DNA of 64,000 bases from Cycas panzhihuaensis (Eukaryota; Cycadophyta): positions 232,321,741 to 232,385,740 of the forward strand of contig CM041465.1 in assembly GCA_023213395.1 (NCBI GenBank). The letters run 5' to 3'. The translations under genes were made by a program, and so were the position numbers. Positions 32,286 through 43,278 of the stretch are shown here, in pieces (position 1 is the stretch's first letter; the number at the start of each line of letters is the position of its first letter). The notes beneath the pieces were generated by a model. It saw only the letters and a list, made by a program, of their open reading frames with translations, made no database searches and was not told the DNA's origin.

Positions 32286-32898
32286 CATTTGTGGGACAAT
32301 AGACAAGATCTATTTCTTTATTTTGAACCTTTTCCCTAATAAAGTGATGTTGAACTTCAATGTGTTTAGTTCTGGCATGGAATACTGGATTTTTGGTGAG
32401 CTTGATTATACTTTGATTGTCGCAGTAAATAGTCATTGCAGATCTTTAAGGAGCTTTTAGGTCTCCCATTAGTTGTCTAAGCCAAATTGTTTCTGTTGCG
32501 GCATTGACGGTTGATTTGTATTCTGCTTTGGTTGACGATAGTGCTACAGTGGCTTGTTTTCTACTGCTCCAAGAGATTGGTGATGATCCTAGGAAGAAGC
32601 AATATCCACTGGTTGACTTTCTTTGTTCTTTATCACCTACCCAGTCTGAGTCACAGAATCCTATTAATTGACTTGATGTTTTTTTTGGAAACATTAGCTT
32701 CAATTCAGTTGTTCCTTTGAGATATCTCAAGATTCTTTTTCCAACATTCCAATGTCTTATTTTTGGCTCATGCATATATCTTGATATTAGACTCACAGCA
32801 TACGAGATGTCAGGTCTGGTTGCTGTGAGGTAGATGAGACTTCCAACAAGTTGTCTGTATAACGTAGCATTAAAGCAGGGTTCTCCTTCAACTGGCAC
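32215..32898 (-). pseudogene. C-E RNase H
   Basis: 32446-32898 has ATLYRQLVGSLIYLTATRPD, KIRHWNVGKRILRYLKGT, FCDSDWVGDKEQRKSTSGY and SSRKQATVALSSTKAEY. 32286-32436 has CDNQSIIKLTKNP and RTKHIEVQHHFIRE. The extreme C-terminus is displaced by the TRIM insertion (remainder at about 31859-31956). A short gap or shift at about 32440 separates the frames. It is otherwise one of the better preserved RNase H copies here. Confidence 0.88.
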
Positions 32899-32937
32899 TA
32901 AATTATAGTTTACTTCTATGGGAGTAGAGCAAGGATT

Positions 32938-33889
32938 TCACTCTTCCATTCTAAACTTCGTCAGCAAATCTTTGATATATTTGATTTGACACAAGGTAAC
33001 TGAACCAGTTTGTTGTTCAATTTGGATCCCCAGGTAATAGTTGAGAAGTCCCAGGTCAATCATCTCGAATTTCTTTTCCAATTGCTCCTTTATATCAGAT
33101 AATGATTCGTTATCATCACCTGTGAGGATCATGTCATCTATGTAAACTGCTATTATGCTTATTCCTCCATTTCTATTTTTTATATATAAACTTGAATTTG
33201 AGTTGCCCCTTCTGAACCCATTTTCGCTAAGATGGCTATCCAATTTAGCATACCATGCATGAGGAGCTTGTTTCAAACCATATAGAGCCTTTTTTAAACT
33301 TGCATACCAAATGCTCTTGTCCTTTTCTGATGTAGCCTTCTGGTTGGGACATATACACCTCTTCTTCTATTTCTCCATTCAAAAAGGCACTTTTCACATC
33401 TAGCTTAAATATTTTCCAATTTCTTTGAGCTGCCAAGGCTATGACTGTTCTTACTGTGTTTAATTTGGCCACTGCAGAGAAGGTTTCTTCATAGTTTATC
33501 CCTGCAGTTTGGGTATATCCTTTTGCAACCAATCTAGCCTTGTGTTTCTCAATTTTTCCATCAAGACCCCTTTTTATTTTGTATACCCATTTGCAGTTTA
33601 CAACTGATTTATTTGATGGTAGATCCACTAGTTCCCATGTTTGATTTTTGTTTATTGAATTTATCTCATCATCCATGGCCTTCTTCCATTCTGTATGATA
33701 CGTGGCTTTAGAAAAGGATTGTGGCTCTATACTACTAAATAAGGCCCTTGCCTTTTGGCTTCTGGTTCTATGAGGAAATATCTCACCTTTATTTTCTTCT
33801 ATAGTTTTAAGATACCATCTGTGGACCTTTTTTTCTTCAACATTTGTTTCTTCGAAGGGGCCTTCTTCAATGGTGGTGTCTGAGTACAA
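32938..33889 (-). pseudogene. C-E reverse transcriptase
   Basis: 33245-33889 carries [46 protein letters not shown] and LDVKSAFLNGEIEEEVYMSQ. 32938-33276 carries MKQAPHAWYAKLD, IAVYIDDMILTGDD and MIDLGLLNYYLGI. The catalytic stretch is YIDDM. A single-base shift near 33290 separates the two halves, and a stop lies between reverse transcriptase and RNase H near 32938. Confidence 0.88.
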
Positions 33890-34054
33890 TTCCTAGGATG
33901 AAGTGGATCCTTCTATGATTTCTTCTGAGGTTATGTCTGATTCTTCTTTTGCAGAATTGCCTGGTGGAGTTGCTTGAGGTATCCTTTCTATTTCTTGAAT
34001 TTTACTTGTATTTTCTTCTTTGTCTTCCTCATTGAAGACAACATCTCAACTTAC
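33890..34054 (-). pseudogene. C-E integrase C-terminal stub and linker
   Basis: An acidic Glu/Ser-rich linker leads back to the integrase C-terminal DVVFNEEDKEE block near 34035. It is cut off there and joined directly to LTR sequence at 34056. The rest of integrase, protease, gag and primer site are deleted. Confidence 0.8.
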
Positions 34055-34055
34055 A

Positions 34056-34152
34056 CCTGGAACTAACCAGTAACCAAAGTGTATTAACGATCACTTAAGG
34101 ATACATAAGACATATTACCTTATGACTTAGGATAAAACATTATTTTCTAACA
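34056..34152 (-). repeat. C-E 5' LTR remnant (97 bp)
   Basis: It matches 26510-26574 plus 31815-31858. The right target duplication AGAAA (34153-34157) follows, so the outer end is original and the inner end is a deletion breakpoint. Confidence 0.88.
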
Positions 34153-34157
34153 AGAAA

Positions 34158-35085
34158 CCCCTGGACCCATGTTGAGAAGGCTGGGTATGAGTTGTTGCAG
34201 CATGGTTGAACCATAGACCAAAGTGCTAGTTGCTTGCTTATGATTAGTGATTGGTGTGCCCATAAGAGATTAGGCATGTCCTTAATGGACTATAAGACCT
34301 TATGATGGCCTTGACATACTATATGTGGGTTGTAAGTCCTTTGGTGATGGCCTAGGGCTTGTCTATATGACTGTAAGTCTTGTGGAGGCTTGCTTTGTCA
34401 CAAGAGGGAATTTTATCCCTTTAATATTCAAGACTGTGATAGATTAAATAATAAGAGGGAACTTATCCCCCTTTAATGTCTAAACACTCTCATAATTAAA
34501 GAGGAACTTAAAATTCGTAAGGAATAAGCTTGAGATTAAGGTTAAAGAGTTTAAAAAAGTGTTGTATGACTGTTAAGAAAAGAAATTTAACTTAGAGTCA
34601 TTGAGACAACTACGAAAACTCATGCACTAGAGGTGACCTCTCATGGCCGAATGAAGAGGTAAGCTCCTCCTAAGCTATATTCTTTCATATCTAAACAAGG
34701 GTAGTAGAAGCACTACATTATTGTATTGACAAAGGGGAAATACTGTTGGAGTGGACATCGAAGGAGCACAAGGAACAAGCAAATACACTCCAACATCTTA
34801 GCAAGTAATTTCTCCATCAAAGAAGGTATAATTTCACCATGCAAAAGAACAAGTTAAAAGAGTTATTATTTTATTTGAATTTATTTCAAGCATTAAATGT
34901 CTTCTTAAGGTCATTGTACCTTCTTACTCTCATTGCCATTATCTTGAATAGGTTATGACTCAAAAACCACCTTTAGAAAGGCTAAGGGAGTGATTCTTGA
35001 GCATAATACTTGATGCCCAAGGTAGTTGTATGGACTGTACAAACCTGCAATGGTTGTACGTACTCCATAGGATAGTATTATGGTG
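34158..35085. other. Unassigned spacer
   Basis: No gene recognised. It contains two related segments of GAGGGAA.TT.TCCC followed by TTTAAT (about 34402 and 34453). At 35037-35064 it also holds a GTACAAAC/GTACGTAC cluster of the kind found in the retroelement leaders. It may include old retroelement pieces. Bases 35086-35090 (AAACA) precede C-G. Confidence 0.5.
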
Positions 35086-35090
35086 AAACA

Positions 35091-35290
35091 TGTTAGGAAT
35101 AATGTTTTATCTAGACATTATTGTACTATTCTAATGTTTCTTCATGAGGGTATGTGTCATTCCCTCTTTTCTAAGCCTATGCCAAGTGGCATACATGCAT
35201 TCAGCGCTGGCCAAGGCTCATATAACTCATGTTGTATTTATAGAGGGACTTCCCTCATTAATGATATGAACATTCATTACGAGTTTTACA
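35091..35290 (+). repeat. C-G 5' LTR (200 bp)
   Basis: It runs from TGTTAGGAATAATG to GAGTTTTACA, directly before a perfect primer site. A TATA-like TGTATTTATAGAGG lies near 35233. No partner LTR is present. Confidence 0.82.
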
Positions 35291-35302
35291 TGGTATCAGA
35301 GC
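35291..35302 (+). other. C-G primer binding site
   Basis: TGGTATCAGAGC immediately follows the LTR and is a perfect Met-tRNA type site. Confidence 0.9.
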
Positions 35303-36030
35303 AAAGTTCTTTGTCTGGTTAAGACAAAGTCCAGTTGTGTAGGGTTTCTAGAGAGAATCAGGAAGAGTTTAATAATTAGTTTCATAAGGTTTCTGAAGAG
35401 AATAAGGAGAAGTTTGATAATCTTTGGCCATCAAAAGATTTGTAGCAAGAAAAGATATTGTTTGCATAACGTACAGAATTGTACGATCAAGTACGAACCA
35501 TACAAAGCAAGTTTTTTTGAACTTCTCAGAATTGGATGAAATTTTACTAGCAAAATCGTCTTGAAGAGTCCATCATCTTTCTCCAAAGGCTTGACTTGAA
35601 ATTCATTCATCTTGAGGTTGTTTTGGCTAGATTTTAGTGGGCGCAAGTTTGAGAAGAGAATCACAAATTTCTTTCAAAATACTCAATCATGCTAGGTAAG
35701 ATCTATCTTAAAATCTTCCTCTTGATAAGACAAATCTTTTAAGACCAATTTCGAAGATCTTTGTCAAAGATTTAGAAAGATATAGGGAATTTTTCTAAAA
35801 AACCCTAGTCGCCAATCTAGGTTTTTGACTCAATTTCTGACCAAACTAGAAGAGATCTCTTAAATTTTTTTATAGATCTGGAATCTACTCTTGAAGAGTT
35901 TCATTTTGCATTTAGTTTTTGTTCCATTCCGTACACCTCCAAAATTCTGTACAAATCAATATAGTGTACGGTCGTACGGGCTATAAAAACATTCTCAGAG
36001 TCCCCATTGCTTTGATTCACAAAATCTGAA
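35303..36030 (+). promoter_or_regulatory. C-G leader with paired GTACG clusters
   Basis: GTAC-rich clusters occur at 35469-35502, 167 nt after the primer site, and at 35929-35980, 51 nt before the gag ATG. ACCCTAGTCGCC at 35802-35813 corresponds to the CCCTAGCCGCC box of C-F and C-M. Confidence 0.65.
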
Positions 36031-36968
36031 ATGGCTTCTTTAATAATTGCTCTTGAAGAAGTTGATAAGCTTACAGAAACAAATTTTAGCACTTGGAAAA
36101 TTAAAATGGAAGGACTCTTAAGAGCCAAAAATGCATGGAGAATAGTGATTGGAAAATAAAAGAAACCTTCAAATATTGTTGATTTAATAAGTTGGGAAGA
36201 AAGGGATAATACAACCATAACCATTCTTAAGCTTTCAATCTCTAACTCTCTTCTGACCTATGTAGATGGTGTAGGTTCTTCTGCAAAAATTTTGAAGGTT
36301 ATGACTTGTTTAGCCAAGGGAATGAGGCTAGAATAATTGCTTTGAGAAAAGATTTGTATAAACTTAAAATGAAAGAAAAGCAACTAGTCTTTGATTTTAT
36401 TGTAAAGGTAAACAACATCAGAAAAAATCTTATTACAATAGGAGATAAGGTTATTGATACAAAACTTGTTCAGTTGGTAGTAAACAAACTACCTAAATCA
36501 TTTGATAACATGGTCAATATGCTCATAGGAGGAGACTAAACTGCTAATATGTCTTTTGAGACTTTAACGGGGCATATGTTGAATCAAGAACAAAGGAATA
36601 AAAGGTATGCAGAGGAAGCTGAAATTGAAGAGGCCTTTCTTTCAAGACTCAATTTGGGCAACAAAGGACGAGGGCAATTTGTTTTCCGAGGTCGTAGAAG
36701 AACCCCATCAACAGAAAACTGAAGTTGGACAAGTTCTAGAGGTTGTTGGTCAGAAGGAAGAGGAAGAGCAAGGTCATTTCCTCCAAGAGACTCCAGAGTT
36801 TGCTTTAATTGCAAGAGACCAAGTCATTTTTCCAATAATTGTCGGGCATTTGATGTGTTTTACCACTGTGGATAGTTTAAACATTATCCTTATCAATGTT
36901 CTCAAAGACGTGCAAAGATCTAGAGAGGGAAGCAAGTTGCAGGACATTATAGCACAGAACATGCCACG
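36031..36968 (+). pseudogene. C-G gag
   Basis: It starts at ATG 36031 (MASLIIALEEVDKLTETNF), with WKIKMEGLLRAKNAWRI, then an early stop near 36157. 36306-36539 carries ARIIALRKDLYKLKMKEK and LPKSFDNMVNML. A Gly/Arg-rich tail and the knuckle CFNCKRPSHFSNNC follow at about 36795-36840 in broken frame. It is inactive. Confidence 0.85.
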
Positions 36969-38370
36969 ATGGATGACAAAGAAGAAACATTTTTTGTTGT
37001 TGCTCTTGTTGTCAATTTCAATGCAACGGATAATTGGTATATTGACTTTAGAGCATCCAATCATATGATAGGAAGAAAAGAGTGGTTTGAGACCTTAAAA
37101 CCATATCCTTTTGATAGAACAATTGAGTTAGGCAACAAGTATCCTCTTCACATTCACAGAATTGGAATAACTGTTGTAGAGATTGGTAGGAAAGCTCAAA
37201 GAATTGGAAATGTTTTGTTTGTTCTTGAAATGAAAAAGAATCTACTATCTATGTCCTAGTTGGGAAAAAAGAAATCGAGGACTGTGTTTGGTGAAAATGG
37301 ACACTGCTTTATTCTAGCCATCAAAAGAAATGGAGATGTAATTGCAGGAAGAATAGAAAGTAACAATCTCTATAAGTTGCTCTCTACTCCCTTATGCCTA
37401 AAGGTGATCCCATTATGTCTAAAACTAATGTAAACTCTCTTGTTGTCTCTAGCGTTAATGATAATGAAATTTGGCATTTGAAGTATGAGTATATCTCAAA
37501 TGACAAGTTAGAATTGTTGAAAAATTCTAACATGGTAAATGGACTTCCAAATGTGTCTTTTAATCCCTTTGTTTGTAGAAGTTGTATGATGGGAAAGTAG
37601 CATAGGACTCCATTTCAAAGAAGTTCATGGCGTGCTCAGAGCAAATTGGAGTTAATCCACACAGACCTCTGCAAACACATTACGCCAAGTTCTTTAAATG
37701 GAACCAGGTATTTTCTCACCTTTATTGATGATTTTCAAGAAGAACTTGGGAATAATTTGTGTGTAGTAAATCAAAAACATTTGATCACTTTAAAGAATTC
37801 AAAGTTGAGGTTGAACTAGAAAGTAATAGTAAAGTAAAATGCATTTGTTCTAATGGTGGAGGTGAATATATATTAAAAGAATTTCATTTCATTTGCAAGA
37901 CACATGGAATTCATAGACAGGTAACTACACCTTATTCAACACAATCAAATGGTGTAGCAGAATGTATGAACAAGACCATAATGGAAATGGCTCGTTGTCT
38001 AATTTAAGATAGACAAGTTACTAAAGCATACTGGGCAGAAGTTGTCAATACTACAGTGTACCTGATAAATAGAAGTCCAACTCAAGCTTTGCACAAGATC
38101 ATACCAGAAGAAGCCTATACTGGACGAAAACTAGATGTAAGTAATCTTAAAGTTTTTGGTTGCAAGGCTTATGTTCATATTCCAAATAAGAAACGAATTA
38201 AGCTTGATAACAAAAGCATAGAATGTATAATGATAGGACATAGCAGTAGGTCCAAGGCTTATAGATGCATAGATCCTAAAACCAATAGGCTCTATATCAG
38301 CAAAGATGTAGTCTTTGATGAAAGTTTTGAAAGAAATCAAAGGATACGTCAGGAAATAGAAACAAATTAG
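36969..38370 (+). pseudogene. C-G protease and integrase
   Basis: 36969-37259 carries the protease site WYIDFRASNHMIGRKEWF, where Ser-Gly of the active site is Phe-Arg. 37394-37600 carries IWHLKYEYIS and the Cys pair of the pre-integrase region. The core has HTDLC near 37665, CICSNGGGEYI (Asp replaced by Asn) near 37850 and SNGVAECMNKTIMEMAR near 37950, where one residue near the catalytic Glu has changed. 38056-38370 carries the C-terminal part through LYISKDVVFDE. Stops and shifts separate the pieces. Confidence 0.87.
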
Positions 38371-38972
38371 AAACATTTGTTACTAGTCCCATGCCAATCT
38401 CTATTGATGAATATTTTGAAATTATTTCAGAAGATGTTGAATCTGAAAATGAATCCTTTGAAAGGAGATCTCCAGACAACAGTCAAGCCAATCCATCCAT
38501 GGAACAAAATATTTCAAAAGAAGAGTAAAACAGAAGGAATACACTTGAAGAACAAGCTAGAAGGATTCCTCCAAAAAGGATACCAAAATGGTATCTCAAA
38601 ACTATTGAGGAAGCAAAAGGAAATGTTTTTTAGCACAGAACAAGGTCACAAAAACATCAAGCATTGACTTGCTTTGTTAAACCTCAAACATATGAAGAAA
38701 CAAGTCAACATTCTGAATGGAAAACAACAATGGTTGAGATAGATGCTATTAAAAAAAATGAAACTTGGGAGTTGTTTGAACCACCACCAAACAAATCCAT
38801 TATCAATTGCAAATGGGCTTACAAGGTAAAAGAAAAGTCTAATGGAAAAATAAAAAAATATAAGACAAAATTAATTGCTAGAGGGTACACTTAGACTATT
38901 GGAATAGATTATGATGAAACATTCTCACTGATAAAAAAATTAAACACTATGAGAACTATAATTGCTTTAAGA
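38371..38972 (+). pseudogene. C-G linker and N-terminal reverse transcriptase, truncated
   Basis: 38664-38894 reads DAIKKNETWELFEPPPNKS, CKWAYKVKEKSNGKIKKYK and LIARGYT. The frame then reads IGIDYDETFS and stops matching at about 38972, before the catalytic motif. The breakpoint abuts unrelated sequence. Confidence 0.85.
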
Positions 38973-39220
38973 TGTAAGGCCAGCAGGGCCACCAATAGGA
39001 TCATGGGAAGAAGACCCCCACATGTTTATTGAAAGGGTCAAACATCCTTGTAAATGGTTGTTGAGTATTATTATCTTTTGAAGAGAAAGTACTTCAGTAC
39101 TCCCTTTGGTGTTCAATTTGCTTGTGATATGTTTGCATATTTTGTTCTCATTAAGGCAATATTTGGATTTCATTTATGTTGAGTTGTATTTGCAAGGTTG
39201 ATTTTCTGAAAGGAAACACC
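38973..39220. other. Unassigned junction sequence
   Basis: About 250 bp between the broken copia C-G and the broken gypsy G-H. No domain is recognised. It may derive from a third element or from a deletion junction. Confidence 0.45.
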
Positions 39221-39631
39221 CTAGGCTCCTTTGAGATGATCAAGCAAATCATCAATGCAAGGAAGTGGATACAGATTTTTAACAATGATTTTGTTAAGAG
39301 CTCGGTAATCGATACATAGGCGCCACTCTTTATCTTTTTTGGTAATCAGAATTGCAGGGGAACAACTTGGTTGAATTTTACCTTCTTCAATCACTTGGGT
39401 AAGTTGTCGCTCCAATTTGGCATGGGTGAGAGGAGTGGTGTGATATGGAGCTTGATTGGGAAGGGGAGACCCTAGAATAATATCAATGGAATGTTGGACA
39501 ATGTATAGTGGAGAAAGACCTTTAGGTTCTACAAAAGCATCAGAGTACACATCTAAAAGAGCTCTTATTGCTTTTGGTGGATTTTTATTACAATTTTCCT
39601 TTTCAACTTGACGAATTACACAAAGTGTCAT
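39221..39631 (-). pseudogene. G-H reverse transcriptase N-terminus, truncated
   Basis: A 136-residue frame with [51 protein letters not shown] and [16 protein letters not shown]. These are the first blocks of gypsy reverse transcriptase. It stops right before the LDLKSGY block, and the catalytic YxDD is absent. The break at 39221 is a deletion or rearrangement point. Confidence 0.88.
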
Positions 39632-39681
39632 TTGTTTGGATGTGTTGGTGAGTCTAACTGCAAGATTTCTAGTGATGAGAG

Positions 39682-40006
39682 TTAATGATGAAGCATTGGC
39701 TGCAAAAGTAAGCTTGTATGCTTACCCATTTTTGTGAAGCGTATAAGTATTATGGAAGCCATCATACAATGCTCATTGGTCATGTTGGTATGGGCACCCC
39801 AAGAGAATGTCGTTGCAATCCATAGGAGTGACATCACAATTGACCGTATCCAAGAATGGTGGAACAACAAAAGCGACACTGCAAATCTTGTCCACTATTG
39901 TTGTATGACCATTAGCCATTACCCACCCAAGAGTATAGGGCTTGGGATGTGGCTTAGTGGGCAATTGCAAAGAATCAACAAGGGTTTGTGAGATGAGATT
40001 CTTCAT
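39682..40006 (-). pseudogene. G-H aspartic protease region
   Basis: 39773-40006 reads MKNLISQTLVDSLQLP, HPKPYTLGWV, PFLDTVNCDVTPMDCNDILL and GCPYQHDQ. It corresponds block for block to the G-A remnant at 14853-15329. The DSG/DTG segment lies upstream in broken sequence. Confidence 0.82.
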
Positions 40007-40079
40007 GATGTCATTGTTAATAATACAAAGAGTTAGTCGGTCCTTGATTTGACAGTTTTGCGTGAAGATCCGTTCTCAC

Positions 40080-40990
40080 TTGTATGCAAAATATTCTATG
40101 GTCATCAATACAGATGTGGATTTGGAGCCTACAAATTAGAAGCTTCAATGATGCCATCATAATCCGGTATCACTTGAGGTTTAGTGACCAAACTGCATGG
40201 CTTGTGTTGTGCTCGACATTAGGCATCTATGTGTCCCAACCACTTATGGAAAGAATAATATTTCTTGGAGTTTATGCTGGGTGGTAATTGTACATTGGCT
40301 ACTTTGGAAGACGAAGTAGGTGCTTGAGGTGGTCGTGGCTTTAGTTGTAACTTGTTTTCAATCTTAAGAGCGAGATGAAAAGCAACTTCAAGTGTAGGAA
40401 TCTATGGAGATCCATCTCGCACAGTATAAAGTCCACTAATAAATTTCAACTTAAGAATATGATCAAGATTTGAGACTTCAGGATGGAAAGTTTGACAAAC
40501 TTGTCAATGTATTATTGAACAAACTATCCTCAAGCCTTTCGTAGATGTAGCTAATGTGTGGTGAGTTCGTGTATGATATTTTTGAAATCAAGCTATGTGA
40601 TAGGAGGTTGATTGCAAGAAAGTGCTTGCCACCATGTTAAAACTTATTCTGCCATGTGAATTTCAACAACCATAATTTGTTGTGCTTTAGTTAATTATTC
40701 TGTCTTGAAATAAGCTTCAAGACTTCAAGGCCATGCATCTAACTTGTCTACATTCAATGTACCTTCAAAAAGTGGTATGTTGATTTTCACATCCAATTTA
40801 AAAGGAGGTGTTTATATTGGAAGTGTTGTAGGGATTACCTATTATTGTAGAATTTGTTAAAACATAGTCATCATGCTGTTGACCAAATTTTATTGAAAGG
40901 CTTAAGCATTTTGGCGTTACTCGCAAAGCTTTTATGTCAAGAGTTCAGTGATGTGTGGTTGAGACTGATCTTCTTGATTGTGAGACATGA
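40080..40990 (-). pseudogene. G-H gag remnant
   Basis: Only fragments are readable: VLTWWQAL near 40625, the Trp-Trp motif of gypsy gag; an LDFKNIIHELTTH-like block near 40570; and Lys/Leu-rich pieces near 40340-40420. It starts near 40990. Frequent stops make it a clear pseudogene. Confidence 0.65.
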
Positions 40991-40999
40991 TGTATTTGG

Positions 41000-41725
41000 G
41001 GTACACTTGCCTATATAAAGGGCTTATGGCGATATCTCCATATTATAATGAGAGTTCAGGCGGGGTACACCTGCCAATGAAGGACTTATGGTTGTATGAC
41101 CCCCACCACCACCTTTTTTTTTTCACTTTCCAATAAGGAATTCGAGAGAGAAGAAAACAAAAAGTCTATCCTGAATGTACGAATCCGTACGATCATACAG
41201 AATCGCATGGCTAGAAAATGAAAATGGACTCGAATCAAAGTTTTTTCAAACACCTATCCAAATCTATAAGTTGCTTTTATGATTGAACGTTTGGTTTGTG
41301 AGAAAATTGCTTTGGAACAAAAATGGGCTGCTAGGGCTTTAAAATGTTTTTCACTTGTATTAAAAAAATCACGAAATTTAATGCAACAAAATTATATTTG
41401 AAAGATAGATCTAATCAAAAGGAAGAGATTAAGACTAGTTTCCGAGAGATTACATGAGAAATCTAAGAGAAATTTGCAGTTGGAGCCTTCACCCCTACTT
41501 TTCCTCAGTTTCCCACCTTTTGAGTAGGATTTTGGCGATGCTCTTTTGGGACAAAATGATGTCTGTACCACTGCGCACCTAGTGGTAAATTTCATCAAAT
41601 TTTGAGCACATTCACACCCCACTCCCTCGCAGCCCCCGATTTGTACGATGGCCATACAGCTATCTATACACCTTTGCAAGCCTTGAAATCTTCAAAATAT
41701 ATTACTTTTTCAAGAAAATAACTTG
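41000..41725 (-). promoter_or_regulatory. G-H leader, copia-like
   Basis: In sense order it has a GTACGATGGCCATACAG-type cluster at 41641-41660, 66 nt from the primer site. A GAAATTT/ACTAGGTG segment and an ATCATTTTGTCCCAAAA segment follow. Next is CCCTAGCAGCCC at 41325-41337 and a second cluster at 41176-41206. The same boxes in the same order occur in the leaders of copia elements C-F and C-M. Its attachment to gypsy gag suggests a chimera. Confidence 0.6.
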
Positions 41726-41737
41726 GCTCTAATAACA
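41726..41737 (-). other. G-H primer binding site, degenerate
   Basis: Minus-strand TGTTATTAGAGC differs from TGGTATCAGAGC at two positions. It lies three bases from the LTR start. Confidence 0.65.
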
Positions 41738-41740
41738 AAA

Positions 41741-41959
41741 TGATGTGCCTTCAGGCCTGAGGACAGATGCTTTTTAAAGATTAGGTTGGAAAGTGCCTCC
41801 AAGCCTGTTCATGGACAAGAATTCTAGATTTGAGCTAGAAAAAGAGGAATGAGAAACTTCTCTTCATCAATTTCTTTGAAGAATAGCATACATATTTATA
41901 CAAACTTCGGATTGTTGTATGTAGGACACATAGGTGTTACATGCAGGACATGTGGCGTC
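41741..41959 (-). repeat. G-H 5' LTR, inner piece
   Basis: It begins (plus coordinates) TGATGTGCCTTCAGG beside the primer site and ends at GGCGTC, the target of X-I (41955-41959). It continues at 46638. A TATA-like CATATTTATACAA lies near 41891 in reverse. Confidence 0.7.
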
Positions 41960-42325
41960 TGTTAAGAATTTAACATGGGGAACACTCATCAACAAGAAGA
42001 TCAATAACATCAACAGAAATTAACACAATATAATCAAAATGTATTGCCATATCAGAAGCACCAAGGACCCAACGTGCGCCTTGATGTTGTGATGATTTTA
42101 CATACTACCTCAACCACCTTTATATACCAAAGAGGTGGGAGACTAAACATCCCAAGTGGTGCATGTGGGACAAATACCTTTGTCCTGACTAATAGCATTA
42201 TACCACAAACTTGACCAATAAACTTATATCCTTTTACATAGTATTATAATGACCTTTTGACCCTAAGACTTAGGACTATCACTTATTATCCTAGGACCCA
42301 CATACATTAAACATTATTTCTAACA
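41960..42325 (-). repeat. X-I 3' LTR (366 bp)
   Basis: Three differences from 46267-46632. It carries a TTATATACC TATA-like box near 42118. Confidence 0.95.
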
Positions 42326-42423
42326 CCTCCCCTTAATGTTTAATGTTTGAACTAAGGACAATTTGACATACATTGACACTTGACATGAATAGACATTAAA
42401 AACAACATGACTATCAACAGACT

Positions 42424-43278
42424 CTAATACACTTTGTCTTCTTTGAATCTCCACCGCCTTGATCTTGGAAAGGTCTTGAATACCATGTCTTGGGCATGGT
42501 CTTGGTCTTCAACCTTGTAGTGTCCTTTGAACTGACGATCCTCGGACTTTGCCTCTTTCAACTTCACACATAATTGAGAATCCTTGGACATGCAAAACAA
42601 GTAGTGAAACATGGATAATTCAGAATGATCCTGCATATATTTATCAATGATATCTTCAAGGTGTCTTTCAAATATGTCTTCTATCACCTTTTTGCTTCTC
42701 CCTGCTCAAAGAGGTGAGCGACCAAAGTAGACGTTAGCAATATCATCATTATCCAAGTGCAGCAATGAGTTGTCAACTGTTAAGACACCATTATCCTCCC
42801 CTGAATCAATGGGCTTATTGAGACGAGTTCCTGCAAGTTGTGTGATATACCGTGCTTTCTTTGTGTCACTCAAGAAGTTCCATGAACTAAGTATAATGAG
42901 AATTTCCATGATACTCACATGCATATACTTCCTGACCATGGATATGCACACATGGAACATTATTTCAATCTGATTGACTTTCATGGTCAGGTAACCTAAC
43001 CAAAAGGTGATATGAACTCGATAAGCAAGGTCTTGATGACATGATATCCTCCTTATGTTCCTTTGAAAACAACTTTCTAGTGCCGCTCTAGGATATGCTG
43101 CTATAATTTTGATCTTTTCAAAGATGAGAATGGAGAATGTAACTGAGTTGAGGGGGATCAAGGATATTTTCCAATACATGCAAATCACCATATGACCTGT
43201 CACCGTTTGAATTCTTCCTACCATCCCGTCAACACAAACTAGGATAACATTATCCATACCTTTTGTTAGGCAACTCAT
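42424..43278 (-). pseudogene. Unknown frame in X-I
   Basis: 43278-42706 (190 residues, MSCLTKGMDNVILVCVDG) and 42687-42424 (starting MIEDIFERHLEDIIDKYM) lie in one reading frame separated by a single TGA near 42706. Together they span about 285 codons. The second part is charged and ends in Arg/Lys-rich PRSRRWRFKEDKVY. I do not recognise it. It is not reverse transcriptase, integrase or protease. It could be a captured host sequence or a lineage-specific element protein. Confidence 0.4.

Larger units (their letters stand above)
26433..34152 (-). mobile_element. C-E: 5'-deleted Ty1/copia element containing C-F and a TRIM
   Basis: The target duplication AGAAA is perfect at 26428-26432 and 34153-34157. 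The 3' LTR is 26433-26574 continued at 31815-31858, split by C-F. The 5' LTR survives only as 34056-34152, whose sequence (CCTGGAACTAACCAGTAACC onward) matches the 3' LTR. Primer site, gag, protease and most of integrase are deleted, so the LTR remnant is fused directly to the integrase C-terminus. Reverse transcriptase and RNase H remain. Confidence 0.88.
35091..38972 (+). mobile_element. C-G: Ty1/copia element, 3' half missing
   Basis: The 5' LTR is 35091-35290, with primer site 35291-35302, leader, gag, protease, integrase and the first part of reverse transcriptase. The sequence breaks at about 38972 in the middle of reverse transcriptase. No 3' LTR is present in the window, so no target duplication can be assigned. 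Many stops and frameshifts indicate an old copy. Confidence 0.88.
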
